DNA of 64,000 nucleotides from Pocillopora verrucosa (taxonomy: Eukaryota > Cnidaria > Anthozoa > Scleractinia > Pocilloporidae). The position numbers and the translations under genes are program-made. Below the pieces are notes generated by a model, which worked only from the letters and a program-made list of their open reading frames with translations, was not told the origin of the DNA and did no database searches. This document shows, piece after piece, positions 47,564 to 60,900 of this stretch; the first letter of the stretch is position 1; every line of letters begins with the position of its first letter. The stretch covers positions 24,312,404 through 24,376,403 of the forward strand of contig NC_089312.1 in assembly GCF_036669915.1 (NCBI RefSeq), given 5' to 3'.

Positions 47564-48061
47564 TCAGTAAAACTCGTAGGACAAAACACTAAGAAGCTTC
47601 TCTGGCGTGTCAATAAGATGAGCGGGACAGATAGGATTTTGTAATTCCAAAAACGTCGCAAACTCCGAGAACGAGTCTAAAACGTCCCACTCAACGGTTA
47701 AGTTCATATGGCAAGTCGCTATGGACTGTTGAGTCATCAAACTGCCTAATGGTGATCGGTTTGAAACGGCCTCCAGACTGTACCCACAATTGCCACTGTT
47801 TTGTAAGATTTCGCTTTTTAGTTCTGTAGGTTGCGCAATTCCATCTTGTCGAGATTTTTTAGTGTTCTCTTTTTCATGTTTTCTGCGGATCTTAACATTA
47901 ACTTTTGATGTTTTATGACTGGGATTTCCTTGCGGAGATTGTTTCAACTCATGTTGCGTCTCTGGCATTGTTTGCTCCCAAGTCTGTGCCCCACTTTCTG
48001 TACAAGGTTTGGGGAAGTCAATGTGATGAAGTCTTGTAGTGTTTCCAAATCGAAGAGCCAT
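47564..48061 (-). CDS. Orphan ORF, uncharacterised (165 residues from first ATG)
   Basis: The frame is open from about 48190 to the stop at 47564; the first ATG is at 48061 (MALRFGNTTRLHH). The upstream open part reads FYKVLILSFLLITGN without an ATG and could be chance or the end of an upstream exon. The protein is hydrophilic with a basic stretch (VKIRRKHEKENTKKSRQD) and ends in a hydrophobic, Cys-containing tail (LQNPICPAHLIDTPEKLL). I recognise no domain. The exon-like segment at 48295-48480 on the same strand may belong to it, but I could not join them in phase with a convincing acceptor. Confidence 0.4.
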   Translation of the reverse strand: MALRFGNTTRLHHIDFPKPCTESGAQTWEQTMPETQHELKQSPQGNPSHKTSKVNVKIRRKHEKENTKKSRQDGIAQPTELKSEILQNSGNCGYSLEAVSNRSPLGSLMTQQSIATCHMNLTVEWDVLDSFSEFATFLELQNPICPAHLIDTPEKLLSVLSYEFY

Positions 48062-48294
48062 GCGATCCAAGTTGTGCTTTAAATTTCCGGTTATCAGCAA
48101 AAAACTCAAAATGAGTACTTTGTAGAAGTGTTCTAATCTTTTTGCTTGATCTGATACGGTTATCGCACAGTTCCCTTTCGCCGCTCTTTACAAAACGTGC
48201 TTTACAAAATAAGTTCTAAAGTTAGGCCACAAAACATTCAAGGCCAAATGTTTACGACTGGGCGACAAGATCGACACTTAAAAAAGGTATGAAG

Positions 48295-48480
48295 TCACCA
48301 GTTCTTGACTTGCGGTCGAGTTCCCCGGGAATTTCCTCTGACGGATCGCTCAACCCAGAACTGTGGCGTAGTTCGTTGTTTCTCTTCTACAAATCCGTTC
48401 GCGTGTGTCGTATCGGGCATAGCTAGCACGTTGTTATCGTTGACTTCCATGAGAAAGAGTAACCGCGAAACATATGGTAC
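48295..48480 (-). other. Candidate coding exon, uncharacterised
   Basis: A very good minus-strand acceptor (TTTCCTTGTTGTGTTTCAAACAG, shortened here to its last 20 bases, ending at 48481) precedes a frame open for 61 codons (VPYVSRLLFLMEVNDNNVLA) to TGA at 48295. A possible donor GTGACT sits at its very end. Both strands are open here, so the direction is not certain. No homology is recognised. Confidence 0.3.
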
Positions 48481-48525
48481 CTGTTTGAAACACAACAAGG
48501 AAAGTCGAATCGAGTCATTAGTCAA

Positions 48526-50613
48526 ACATCTGCTTGAAGAGACAGTGTTATTGGCTAGCGATTTCTATTGTTTGGAACTCACTTTCTTGCCGTCTTTGTC
48601 TAATGCTTGCTAACCGAGTATCAGAAATAAATTAGCTTCTTAAGGACTGTGTAAATGGCGATTTACGCAGTGTTGATCATTTCTTTTGAATGTATTGACT
48701 GCAAGCTTCGGGAGCATGACTCGTGGTACAGAGAGAAAGAGAGTCAGCTACTCTAAGACACTCAGGTTGCCCACGTTTTTGCATGCGAAATTATTAACGT
48801 CTGTTTGTTTTTCATGATTGTAACTCATTTATTATTCACACAAATTAACCATCACATGGAGAAATTTTCAATTCAGTTTAGCAGCGCTAAATGGAAGAAC
48901 ACTAGAGAGTGCTTGTGATTGTCAGTAACCGCACTGACAATGGCCAAACAGTTATGAAGCGGAGAGATTTAAGCATATGCTCTTCAGCGGGTGCAGAGGT
49001 AACCCCGGCCCTTTTCTTCTAGAGCTAGTGACTCATTAGTTGTGTGACAAAGTATATATTTTTTTTCTCTTGTGAATTTTCCCTGAAAAAGAATAACTGG
49101 TTATTGTGTGGATTCACCTGCTTTAAATGTTTTCTTGTTGTGACGAATTTACTGAATAAACACTCGCTAACTGTCGTTTATCATCTTATGAGACTTGCGC
49201 ATAAAGAAAGATGCAAATTTTCGTTCACCTCAGCAGAGAATCTCTAATGTTCAGTTGAACAAATTCGCATCAATCGTTGAGATTTCAACAATGGATGCTA
49301 AGCTTTGTTTCTTTGTTGCTGTCACTCCCTTAGCTGAAAATTTCGAACTGTTCAATTTCACCTGGATAACAAAAGTCATGGAGATGCAAGTCGTTTTTTT
49401 TTTTTTTTGTGGTTAACATTGTTGGTGTTTGAAATTGTATTGACTTTAGAAAAAGACGGCAGCTCCCTTTGCTGCCTTTAGTTAAAAATAATAATAATAA
49501 AAAAAAAAACATCAAATCAAATTATCTTTGTCGACTGTCCTACGGAACCTCGCAAGTTTCATTTTATTTCAATCTGCTTCCAGCCACTTAATTGCAAAAG
49601 TTCTGTGCCTTCGTGAGTTAGATTTATAGTATTTCTATTATCTCTTTTGCTATCAAATCACATTTATATGTAAATATTTTCTCGATATCTTCCCTGATCC
49701 TCACCTTGAAAATCATCAGAATGGAAATGCTCAAAACGGAATCCATCTAAGCGCTACTTTTCGAGGTTATAAAGATATTCCAACGATAAGTATTTTTATC
49801 TCATTTACGCCTCAGGGTTTAAACATAGGAAAAGTCTTTCTGTAAGAAATATTTTAAAGAAGTCCTATTTTCGATAAATCCAGCCATTTTGTAATTTATC
49901 AGGCTAATTCGTCAAACGATAATCCAAAGAGTCAGACGTAAACGTGACTTTGTATACCAAGCGATTAATCGCTGTTTTGTCTTATCCGCATTTTTATATA
50001 ACTCGCTGTCTGCATGACGTGACATCATTTTAGGGCATATATAAGTCGTTCACGTTTCATACTTATCACCGCATCGTTCTTTGAAGTTAATCTTTCAACG
50101 TTTATTTACTTTTTAGAGTCGATGTATGAATTAAAATTGAAAACCTAAAATTTTGAGAGGTAGGAGATTAAAAGAACGGCTAAAATCTTCGTTGGTAATA
50201 TAAACTTGACCTTTAATTTTTGTTTAAAAATATACAGTTTAGATAGATCGTGATTCTTACGATTTTTTCTTTGTAATTTATTTGTTTTTTATCTTTTTTT
50301 GGAAATCGCTTTGATTATATAGGAATAGACAACCGCTCTCTCTGCTTAATTTTCTTGATTTATTAGTTTCCCACTAAATAATTCAGAGTAAATGTCTGCA
50401 GACCCTTTGAAGACCTGAGACACAAATAATTTTTATTCATGCTTTTCGTCACTTTAATGCGGAAGGGTATGGCTCACTAACTTTTCACGTCTACAAATCA
50501 TCAATAAAACATCTTTGAATAATGCTTTAGAGTCTTCATATTTTTAATAAGCATGCACTTTCTATCAAATTCAAATGAATATTTTGCACAAGGCCTGACG
50601 AACAGGTGCTAAA
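48526..50613. other. Non-coding stretch with an isolated promoter-like motif
   Basis: No coding exon is recognisable. At 50015-50045 a CRE-like TGACGTGACATCA is followed by TATATAAG on the plus strand, but no open frame follows. The 3' untranslated region and AATAAA (minus strand, near 50432) of the NWD1-like gene occupy the right end. Confidence 0.4.
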
Positions 50614-53600
50614 TTATGTATGAAGGACCTTCAAGTCCGCTAAATCTACAATATAATTACAAGTGAATCGGTCAAGGTCGCTGAATCGATTTACTTCTCG
50701 CTGTGTTCCTCTGACAAGAACAAAAGGAACTACTTCGGTTACTTCTAAAGCTACAAGCTGGCCATCGCCAGAAAGGTTCATTGATGATACTTTTGCATCT
50801 GGTGTGAACACAGTAAACAGCGTGAGTTTACTTTTGCACAGTCTCCAGAAACGAATCGACCGATCTTTCGAATCTAATCCTCCTGCGGTTGTCATCGCAA
50901 CAGAGCCATCGTTGGTTGTGTAAATCCGATGAATAGCACCGAGGTGCGCATGCTTAAGCCTTTGAACACACGTTCCTTTTCCTACGTCATAGAGCTCCAT
51001 TGTGCCATCAAACAAACCCAAAATCAAGGTTCTGGTTTCCGCGATTATGGCAACTGAATGAACATGGTGTTCCGTTTTTGATTTAAACAGGAGCCTTCCT
51101 GTATGCACTTCATACACAACTGCACTGTAGAGCTGGGTAGCAAGATTGTAGACTATATCTGAAAGGAGATTCCCATCTGCAGCCAATTGCATTTCTACAA
51201 AAGCAGGAAATCATTAAAATGTTGTCCATATGAGCAGTAAAGGGCACGATATTATCAATTACTTGTTGAAATTAATAGTGTTCGCAGGGTACTGCAATTG
51301 ATCACTACTCCCTCTGAACGTGCCACTACTCATATAAAGATCTAATTTAGTCGCGATAAGCTTAAAAACTTGGAATGACCAATCTTACGTGGAGTATAAC
51401 ATTTGGGGGAAGACACCGATGTTTTCATGTAATATGTACCCATTGAACGCAACATTTTAAGCCATTGAACTCATTGACTAATTGTGGAGATTTTCTTAGT
51501 CCTATGTACACGTACATAAACGCTTGGTTAACGCTTGCTTGAATTTAGTATCGCCTTGTTCTGATACTTATTCGCTACCCGTGTTTTTATTATCAGTCAA
51601 AAATAATTGAAATCACCCAGGCCATCATTGGTTGACTATTTGACACTTGAAATCACTCAGACTCACCACTGAAATCTGCCTGTGATTCTTCCAGGGTAAT
51701 TCTTTGGATACATGTCTTCTCATTCATATCCCACACAGAGTAGCTATACCACGACCTAGCCTCATCATCATTTACGACGCTGTGCCCAGAGACACAGATT
51801 TCGCCATCTTGGGAATGGACAAGTCTTAACATAAAGACAACAATAAATTTTTAAGATTCATATATTTTAATATTATATTTAAGGCTGTCATTCGGTACTA
51901 AAATATGAAATGTCAAGAGACCGGTCGATTCACGAGAAATCTGTTTCATATTTGTGTCGGTTTACAGTCAACTCGCCACCACGAAGACTCGCTAACAGCT
52001 GGGTCGCCACCATCTAGTCGCCACCAGTAAACTCGCCACCAAGGTCGTTAGCTAATTTGGTCTAAATCCAAAGCTTTTGGCGACTCCTAAGTTTGAGCTT
52101 GAGTCTCGCGAGCATCGCCATAACAATGCCATGGGCAATACTATAGAGCCATGCTGAAGGCCTAATTGTTTTCTCAAGATGGGGGAAGGCGTCAAATGCG
52201 CGCAATGATCGAAAGCCACCAATTTGATCTGATCAAAGAAGATATCAAACGGAATATCGAACGAAGTCTAACCTTTAAATATTTGGAACGTTCATCAAGT
52301 CTTCCTGGTGGTGAGGTGACTGGGTACCTTGGTAAAGGTAAAAAAATTTAACGCTGTTAAAGAGCAAGAAATAATCCTAAGTTATCGTTTCCACTGACCT
52401 TCTAATATGTTCACATTCCAGCTGATCTATCCTCTTGCCATCACTGATGTCGAACACACATAGAGACCGCTGATCGTCAGATATGGCAATCACCTGAGCC
52501 TGTTTGTAAACAAAACAGCTGTTTGGTAGTCCTCCTTGACAGGTATCCCTATCAAATTGATGGATAAATTGTCTCTCGTTCATGTCAAATAAGTACATCT
52601 TTCCAGATGACACCAGAATGACTTCACTGTCGCTAACACAAACCACTTGAGGTTGTATTCCGTTTATAAACTGGATAAAATTTCCTTCTTGAAAGTCTAT
52701 CAGACGTACTCCATTTTTCTCCCAACAGATCGCTCGGTACCCAAAGACACTGACGACTTCTACTTCGCCCTCCTCATCATTCTCGTCTTCCGGTGATGAA
52801 ACGTTCCTTTCTAAATCCCACAGTCGAACGATCTTGTCCCGAGATGCCGTAATGACGTGATTAAAATCAACAAACTCCACTAGGTGAATAGTGCTTGGGT
52901 AAGTCAACATCTGTGCGGTAATGTCGCCAGATTCCAAGTCAAACACTTTTAATTCAGCCCGGAAAACGTTAGCATTTGGTAAAAACCTTGAGTTTCCCAA
53001 TGTCAAAGCTTTTGATTTGTCGGACGATAATGCATAGCATCGTACTTTCTCTGACAGGTCTACAAGCTTACGAATTAAAACCTTCTTCGAAACATTCCAA
53101 AGTTCCAAAATGAAAAATTTGGTCTGAACGGCGGATCCCTTCCTCGAATCCGGTTCTCCTTCACACATCACTAAAAGTAACGTGTCAAAGGCTGTGACAC
53201 CAATAAATTGTACCGTAAAGCCAGGACCGATCTGCATCTTCACCTCTACTTTACCGGTGTCCAAATTAGCAGCTCTGATCCAACTTCTTGAGGAAGCAAC
53301 TCCGGATAATGTGCCCCTGCTCGTGTAGAGAACATTGTGATCATCAAGAGAACACAAAATAACCGGTAATGACATTGCACTTTCCTTTGGTAGCATATCG
53401 TCATAAATTTCTTTAATCTGATTGCCTGTATGCAAGTCAAATAGCTTGATGTGTTGGTTAAAAATCGTCACCAACACAACTGTATTATAGCCTTTAAAAA
53501 CACAAATTGGCGCCACAACTGTAAGCTTCTCTAAGAGAAACACCCTTTGGCCGGTAGAAAGCCTCCAAGCAGATATGGAACCGGGCTTTGAGGTCACAAC

Positions 53601-56600
53601 TGTTGAATTATCAGGGGTTATCGTCACAAACCAGACATCATCACCTAAAAGGCCACAGGAATAAAAAGAGGAACGACTTGAATGAACTATAAAATGTGAT
53701 AATGACAAGCTAGTGATCCTTGTCGAAAGGCGTTGCGGATTAGAAAAACTACAACGCTGCTGCTTTTGTATCATCATTTCTTCGAAAAACCGGAAATGTC
53801 TTTAAATTATTGTAGACCCAATCCAAAATAACTTCAGTTTCTGCAATTTTAATTTTAATTTTCGGGTAAAATATATTTCCAGTTGATGAAGAAAGGGTAA
53901 ATGAATCTGGATGAAGTTCTTAAGACTAACTCTTACCCCGTCCTCAAGTATGAGTTCTAGGACCTTGGTCATTAACATAGAATCACTTTGTTGCGGTGGC
54001 AAGGAAATGCAATGGTAAATGTTTGTCTAGCCTGCAGAGCAGGCCTAATTTTGGCGAGTAAGTGCGCAGCATTTTCTTAGCGAAAGTTATGACCGCCATC
54101 TGTTATCTTAATGAGAGCGGAAGGCTGGGGAGAGAAAGAATTTTGTACCAAGGGGGTGGTCGACAGTCAGAAATAAAGAGAGGGGTAGGGGTAGGGGGAT
54201 GAAGTTTACGCCTGCCCGAGGTCATTGATATTTTTGCAAAACTGCGTTCGCCCACGAATGGAGTTTCTGATTAGTGCGGTTAAGCTCCAGCCGTCAATCA
54301 CAAGCCAAATGTGTTATTTGGATATTTCGCTCTTGGAGGAAAAAGAGAAAGATTGCGAACTCTGTCGATGAAAAAGTTGTTAGTTTCGATTCGGTTTTTG
54401 ATGAGGCACCTAATTATGTCTTTCGGAATTTGGTATTTCTCGCGCATTAAAATCGGAACAAAAAGAAGCAATTTCTACACTGGTTTCTGGAAAGGATCTA
54501 CTGGCCGTGTTGCCAGCTAGCTTTAGGGAAAGCCTATGTTCCAGGTGTTGGTTCGTATGAAAAAATTTATGAGGGAAAAAACGTTGTCGTTTGTCTACTT
54601 CGAAGCACCTTATACGACCAAATGGAAGAAAAATCGTCAAACGGATAAACGTACACTCAAGGATTGTCGTTTCGAAAATATAGATTATAGCAAATATCAG
54701 CTCATATTTGTGACTGCGGAGGAGGTTTTTTCGATGCCATTTCTTTCCCGGCTGAAACAACTGCCACACCTGTTCAATCATCGGCTCTACGTGTGTTTGT
54801 TTTTGTCGGAAGACAGTGCTTCCGGTTTTTTTATTTAACTCATTTTGTTTGGTTACCTGCTACTTTCCGGAATGCAGTGACGCGCAACTTATCAGAGGGT
54901 GTCTTGCTATTCAGCAGCCTCCTCGGGCAGGCATCTTTTCGCCTTCCCCGCCCCCCTCCCCCCACCGCCTCTATCTTCAAACAGGCATGGGGGGCTAGAT
55001 AAACCATCGCGAGCTCTTAACGCTTACTCGCTCTCATAAGACGCCTGCACTGCAGGCTAATGTTTGTCATTTGTTATATTTGTCATATCAATCTAACTCA
55101 AGTCAAAAAGGGAATATTGAGACCTTACCTACTCCTTCCAACGCCCGAATCAATCTTCCTGACTTAATATCCCAGACCGAACAAGTTGTATCAACAGAGG
55201 CACTCGCTATAAGCTTTCCATCCGCACTTGCACTGATAGCTGATGATGGCTTTAGTTGCCCAGGCATCGAATGAACTAATGGTCCACCAGGTGATGTTAA
55301 GCACACAGAAGTGGGTAAAAGACAGGGTTGCCATGGGTGTCGGGCCTGGTCCAGCAAAGCTTTTACATAATTCGATTCTGATGTTTTAATGCGTCCGAGT
55401 AGCTGTGTGGCCAGCTGCGCTGGATGTTGTACTAGAGCAAAATTGGAAAGTTGTAAGGTTTCCTTCACAAGTTGGATGTCGTCGTCGACAATTTTCTCAA
55501 GGGCAAAATCAAAGTCATCCATAAGGTCCCGGAGGGAACTTGATTCTAAACAGGTAAGAAGGAATGTGAAGTTACAAAGTACTTCTCGTTTTAATGCTTC
55601 GACGTTGTTGCACAACACCAAATGATAGGGGAGCTCGTTTATCTTGCGAAAATTGAAATTCTTTGACTCTTTGTTTCCCTCAAATGTCCACGGCTGATGA
55701 GAAACAAAACGGTCAGCTTCAAGGACTTGTCCTTTACTCGTCTGGTACGGCTTCCTTTTTCCGTTTGCCCACACACCCAAGAAATATTCACCTAAAGCCT
55801 GATGAGTAAATGTCCATTCCTCTTCTTCAGACAAGTATCTAGCTCTTGCGGCCTCGATAAATTGTCTGTGATACCAAGTGATAACACTTGCACCGTCTGC
55901 ACCTCTGTCCACAAGGTAACCTGCCAAATCACTCCGTATACGGACCCAAAGCAACGGAGGGATACGTCTGATAGGTGGTGTCCAGTACTGATAAACGTCA
56001 TTCAAAACGCGATCATCACAGGATAGTAAGTCCTCTATTTCAGTTCCAGTCAATCCGCTCTTTGCAGCAGTAATGTAAGCGAGGGCTTGCCGCACCAATA
56101 CTCTTCCGTGCTGAAGCTCAATCCTCTCAAACAAAGCATTTACAGCGCCTATTTCGGCCAATATAATAGAAAAATCATGACTTGCACTGAATACGTGTTA
56201 ACTCACCGAAACATCATTTAATGACATCTAGATTGTGGCCTTTAATTGATACCAATATTAGGTTTCGTCTAACAGTTAAGTTGTTATGAAGTCCATTGAT
56301 ACACGTGGGTTTGTCGTGGCTCTACCGAGATTGAAGTAGGTTCAGTTTTAAACACAGTAACATAACTAACGTTTGTTTACCTCTGACTGTGTCTTGAAGT
56401 ACAGTCTCGCTGGGCGAGGAGTAGGACTTCCATCTCAGGGCTTCATCAAACGCGACTCTGATAAAGATTGGGAGAGAACACTTTTGAAGAGATTCTTTAA
56501 CAATGACTTCCTGGTTGGAAGAGAGAATTCTGCCACCACCATTAAGCCAATTGCTGAGAATCTGGAATGCGTCTTCTTCCGGTAGCTTTGGGACCTCTAT

Positions 56601-59600
56601 AAAGTTCTCTTCTTTGAGTAAGGACTAGAAATGAAACGAGGTAACATATATGTTATATACCACGCGGGAGATCCTTATGGGAAACAACTGCGCTCGATGC
56701 CCAGAGTACAGCCCGTAATTAATCCGTAAGTTTTTGGCCTTCTTACCCTCAACTGACGCATTCCTTTTAAAACACCTCTATGATGTAGGTTACTGCTACA
56801 GTACTGGATGAAGAACAGTATTTTGAGCGTGCTTCCCCTTGCTTTAGATATGGTAGCAATTAAGCAGAGTTTAACTTTGAAGATTTCACTTTGGGCCGAA
56901 TTGATCGTAGAAACCACTGAAGTAAGAATGTTCGTGTTACCTTTCGTTTTACATGATCAGTTGGAAATGACAAACCTCTAAAATTGGAAAGCACTCGTAT
57001 TGGCCGTCAGGTAAAGTAGACACAACGAGTTTAACGTGGCCTGGGAGAACTGTAGGTAACCAAGTCAGTTGTCTTGCGTTATCTTCTGGTCCAAACTGAT
57101 CCAAAGAATCAAGGAAAACGAAAAGCGGTTCGTCCGAGTTGGCAAAGCTAAGGCAGGTTATGAAATCTTCCTGCAGCTCTTTCATGTCCTGTGAAAAAAA
57201 TGGGACAGAAATTTTAATTCGATAATCCATATCGCAGTGAATCGTTATCCGTACATCCATCTTTTAACTGCAATCTTGATATCTTGGCAACCAATCTTTT
57301 GAGTCACGAGATTATATTCTCTTGTTTAAGTATAATGTTGTTTTCGCACGCTAGTCAAGACTCAGAAGAATTAACAAAAAGGTCTTGATAAGCAATATGG
57401 GGCACGATCAAATTTGAAACACGTCAATCCAAAAAAAGCGCGCCTCTCCAAATTAAATATACACACCTGTCTGATTTTGGTTGGGTCTCGGCCGTAGATA
57501 AAGCAAATTTGTTGGCAGACACTGTAAAGCAGAAGACGAACTTGAGAAGAATTTGGCGTTGTTCCAATGTATCGAATGACAATGTTCGATTGACTGAAAC
57601 AATTCCAGACTTCTTTGGCTGCCATAGAAACCACTGAGGTCTTGCCACACCCTGACTGACCGTGAATCACGAGCGGGTCACATCTATCATCCTAAAAAGT
57701 ATATATTGTAAAGACCTGGTACGCAATTTTAAGAATGCTGATTGTTGAATTTCTTTGTACTTTTGTTTCCACAAAATTATTGTTGAATACAGTGAAAGGA
57801 TTAGATGTAATGTAGCGCCAATGCTAGCGCAAAATGTTTACCTGGAGATAAGCTTTGTATCGATCTAGGATTTCTTTCCGTCCGTAAAACGCCTCGCACT
57901 TGGTCTGGCAAAACTTTAAATGTTGCACAACTTCCTCGTACAGCGGATCACTAACATCCTCTCTGATTCTCTTGTTTATGGAGTGAATGATCTTTTCTTT
58001 CATCAAATATTCCACTTCTCTGCACAAGTTGTTTATATATTCTTGGTGCTCGGGTATCGTGGAGGGAGAAATCCCTTCAGAGTTCCAGTCAACTTCAAAT
58101 CTCCTGATATTTAAGGCAGGTACGGCCAATGTCACAACGTCCTTAAGATGCTGCAAACGAATTCAAAGGATGGCGTCAAGACTCTTCGACAAAACAGGTC
58201 CATGATATACAAGCTATCAAACTCGTATAAAACGAGTATAAAATGAGTGTAACTGCGGCCGTTTTCCTTTAAGATCAATTTTTTGAGGGATGTTACAGGA
58301 CTTTTCCTTGATGTTCCCCTCCTAGTGTCATATTTCTCCTTCCACGATAGTTAATAGAATCTGGTATAAATTGGAATAACACGCTCCAGTACTCTCATCA
58401 CCTCTTTGCTTGCATATGTTAACGTTAAAAGTAGAAGGAACAATTTCATCACTTCGGGGAAAAAGATATAAATGATCAATTTTGGGTCTTCTCTACTCTG
58501 TTGTTATTAAAAGGCTCAGCCGATGCGCAAACTGTTTACCTGTAACATTTCCTGCGCATCAGTGTCGATCTCCTTTGTATCATACTTGATGTCAATGAAG
58601 TAATGGGCATTTTCACTCTGCAAGTTATACTCGAGGTCCTGGATATTTCTATTTATCCACAAGCAATTTTCATCCGGGTTTGGCCCGCATAGAACACCAC
58701 TGCGAATCTCGCTTTCGGTCACTACAAATAAAATGGGGGCTTTAAGTAAGACACACTCCTTACCATCGAGATATGATCCTCATTCGTGATTCCTTTGTGT
58801 ATAATCCTCTTAACTGAGATGCAAATTATTCATCTTATGGCCAATGCAAAAAGCCGTTTTAACTGTAAACAAATCCGGAGCCTTCATTCCACGTAAAGCA
58901 GTCAGGAATTTTGTGAAATGAAGGGACGTTAAAAGTAGTTAAATAGCCTTAAATGAGATCAATCTCGGAGTGGCTCGAACGAAACTATTCTTTTGAAAGG
59001 TTGCCATCGCAGAGAAAGTAATCAAAAAAGGGCCAATAACAAGCTCACTTCCGAAAAGACAGAATTTTAATTTTTTTAACATTTAATTTTTATTGATAGA
59101 GCCTCGGGTGAAACTTATTAAATTTTGCCATTTCCACATTGTAGAAACACACATTCCTCTCCTCTAGTCCCACATTTCCACCGCGTCATTATTTCTTATC
59201 TAAATTACCTAAACAAAAATCATGATTTCTGCTCCTTCAAACCCTTTTCAATTTGAAGTATTCCCTTTAAAAATGTCGAATTTGCGGATAATCTCCGTTT
59301 ATCGTCCACTTGACCATAAAGGTTTCTTACCCGACATGAAATACTTGTGCAATTCGCCAATACTTGCAGCTCCATGCAACTTTTTTGCCTCTCGTCTGAG
59401 AATGTCCTGAATCTGAGAAAAAACCTGACTCCAATTCTGTAAAGCGACTTTCCTCTGATCAGCATCGTGACAGAGGCTATTAGGAATGTGATAGCTGATT
59501 GGCTGCAGAACGTACATCGGTGGTACTGCGTTCATGTCACATTTAAACCACTTTTCCAGCAGCGCTTTCTCCTCTTTGTCTTTCATTTGACTGAGGAGCT

Positions 59601-60900
59601 CTTCAAATTCTTTTAAAGGTATTTTGGATGGAATCGGGCGGAAACCGTACTTTTGGCCTAGAAATGCCTAATGTTAAGAAAACGGGAAATTAGCAAGGAG
59701 TTTGTCAGTCAGTTCAGTACGATTTGTTGGTAAGATTCTGTTGTAAGATGTAGTCGTTAGCACATAGGCACAGACCGAGCGTTTGGTGCGTGCCATGCCA
59801 ATTTCTATACAATCACGATAGAACCATTTCGCTCAGCATGGCGCCGTCTCAGTGTTCCGAAACAACACTGGAGACTTCACGTATAGGCACATAATGGAAT
59901 GTAGTTATATTTACCATAAAATTAGGTCCAGTTGAAAGGTCCTGACAGGCCTTAAGTTCCTTTAAGCACAGTTCCAGTGTGGAGTGATCATCAGTGGACT
60001 CGTCACGGACACCCCAACGCATATCAACGACCTGAAGACAATAGAGGTTATTATTAGCATTTGTTGAAGACTGAGTATAGAAGCAGTAGCTGTCTCCTCC
60101 AAGATTCTAATGGCTCTTGGTCGAGCGCTTAAATTTGACAAACCTGAAACTCGTAACCCTTCTCCTGAGCAAACTCCTTTAATTTTGGATAGATTCTCTC
60201 CATCAGGGCGTTCCTTTCAGCCGCCATGTCTAATCAAAGACAGAAGCATTGGAAAAAATTGTGCTAAATATATCAGGGAAACTCTTCGTATAACCATTAT
60301 AACTCGTCCTCATAAGGATATGGGAAGTTCGTATACTACAGGTCTCTCACATTATTTCCGTTAGGATAGGGTTTGAGCCTGGAACGGTTGATCTGAGCCC
60401 TAAAGCACAACTAATCTCTCTACTGCGCCAACTAATCAACATTTTTTAATGCAAACTACCATAATTTCACTAATCGGTTAAAGAAAAAATCTATACGATC
60501 CTCGTGGTTTAGTTGAAATGCTTATAACTGCTAAGAGCCAAAAAGAGGTCGTATCACACTGCAAAAAAACAGCGACAACGACAGTATCAATAGTGGTAAT
60601 GATACCATTCAATTAGTTGATCACGAAAATATAATAGCAATGGCAATGGTAACGACTACGATGATGAAATATTTTACTTTAATGACAACAGTAATAACCT
60701 GTAAATGTAGAACTGGTAAAGATGCGGATAATCTTGGCCCTAGCGGTCAAACTTTGTTCCAAGTCTCCACTCATGACTCTTTTATATCGTGCCAAAAGCT
60801 CAGGAGACTGGTGCAAAGTACTCCTTGTGGCTGCTGACGAAGCCCTGGACTCTGAGGATGTAGGGTCAAATATGACAGAGCCAGGTGACAAGATCGACAT
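50614..60900 (-). CDS. NWD1: NWD1-like NACHT and WD40-repeat protein, complete (13 exons, 1639 residues)
   Basis: Exons: 60900-60699, 60229-60144, 60031-59915, 59667-59331, 58721-58540, 58150-57842, 57691-57467, 57188-56976, 56624-56381, 56148-55129, 53644-52399, 51824-51667, 51194-50614. All junctions are GT-AG, every phase agrees, and the total is 4920 nt. Residues 57-115 match the DUF4062-like start of NWD proteins (IRIFTSSTFTDMAAERNALM, VVDMRWGVRDE). Walker A is GQSGCGKT (422-429) and Walker B is LFVFLDSLDQF (D513), giving a NACHT ATPase; YQYWTPPIRRIPPLLW is the conserved helical part after it. WD40 repeats run from about 930 to the end (SVWDIKSGRL, VRLWDLERN, IRFWRL). Human NWD1 has about 1560 residues and forms apoptosome-like assemblies; a role in stress or innate signalling here is inference. 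NWD2 is a less likely alternative. Confidence 0.92.
51957..52060 (+). repeat. Relative of the CAACTCGCC insertion end, in NWD1 intron 11
   Basis: The segment starts cggtttacagtcaactcgcc, differing by one base from the left end of the insertion at 1142, and continues with several tcgccacca-type units (actcgccacc, ggtcgccacc, agtcgccacc). The downstream part differs from the 1142 element and its right limit is not visible. Confidence 0.6.
54028..55059. mobile_element. 1032-bp DNA element with 17-bp inverted repeats and 9-bp target duplication
   Basis: The left end TAGCCTGCAGAGCAGGC (54028-54044) is the complement of the right end (55043-55059) with one mismatch. The element is flanked by the perfect direct repeat atgtttgtc (54019-54027 and 55060-55068). 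A 9-bp duplication is typical of Mutator-like elements and occasionally of Merlin. It contains only short open frames on the plus strand (e.g. 54536-54838), none recognisable, so it is probably non-autonomous. It lies in the intron of the NWD1-like gene between exons 10 and 11. Confidence 0.85.

Noticed and set aside
48305..48613. 102-codon plus-strand frame
   Set aside because: Antisense to a minus-strand frame with a much better acceptor; neither has homology, so only the minus-strand candidate is listed.
53246..53440. Minus-strand frame inside NWD1 exon 11
   Set aside because: It is a different frame of the WD40-coding exon.
54311..54838. Plus-strand open frames inside the 9-bp-duplication element
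   Set aside because: They look open but show no transposase motif; I treat the element as non-autonomous.
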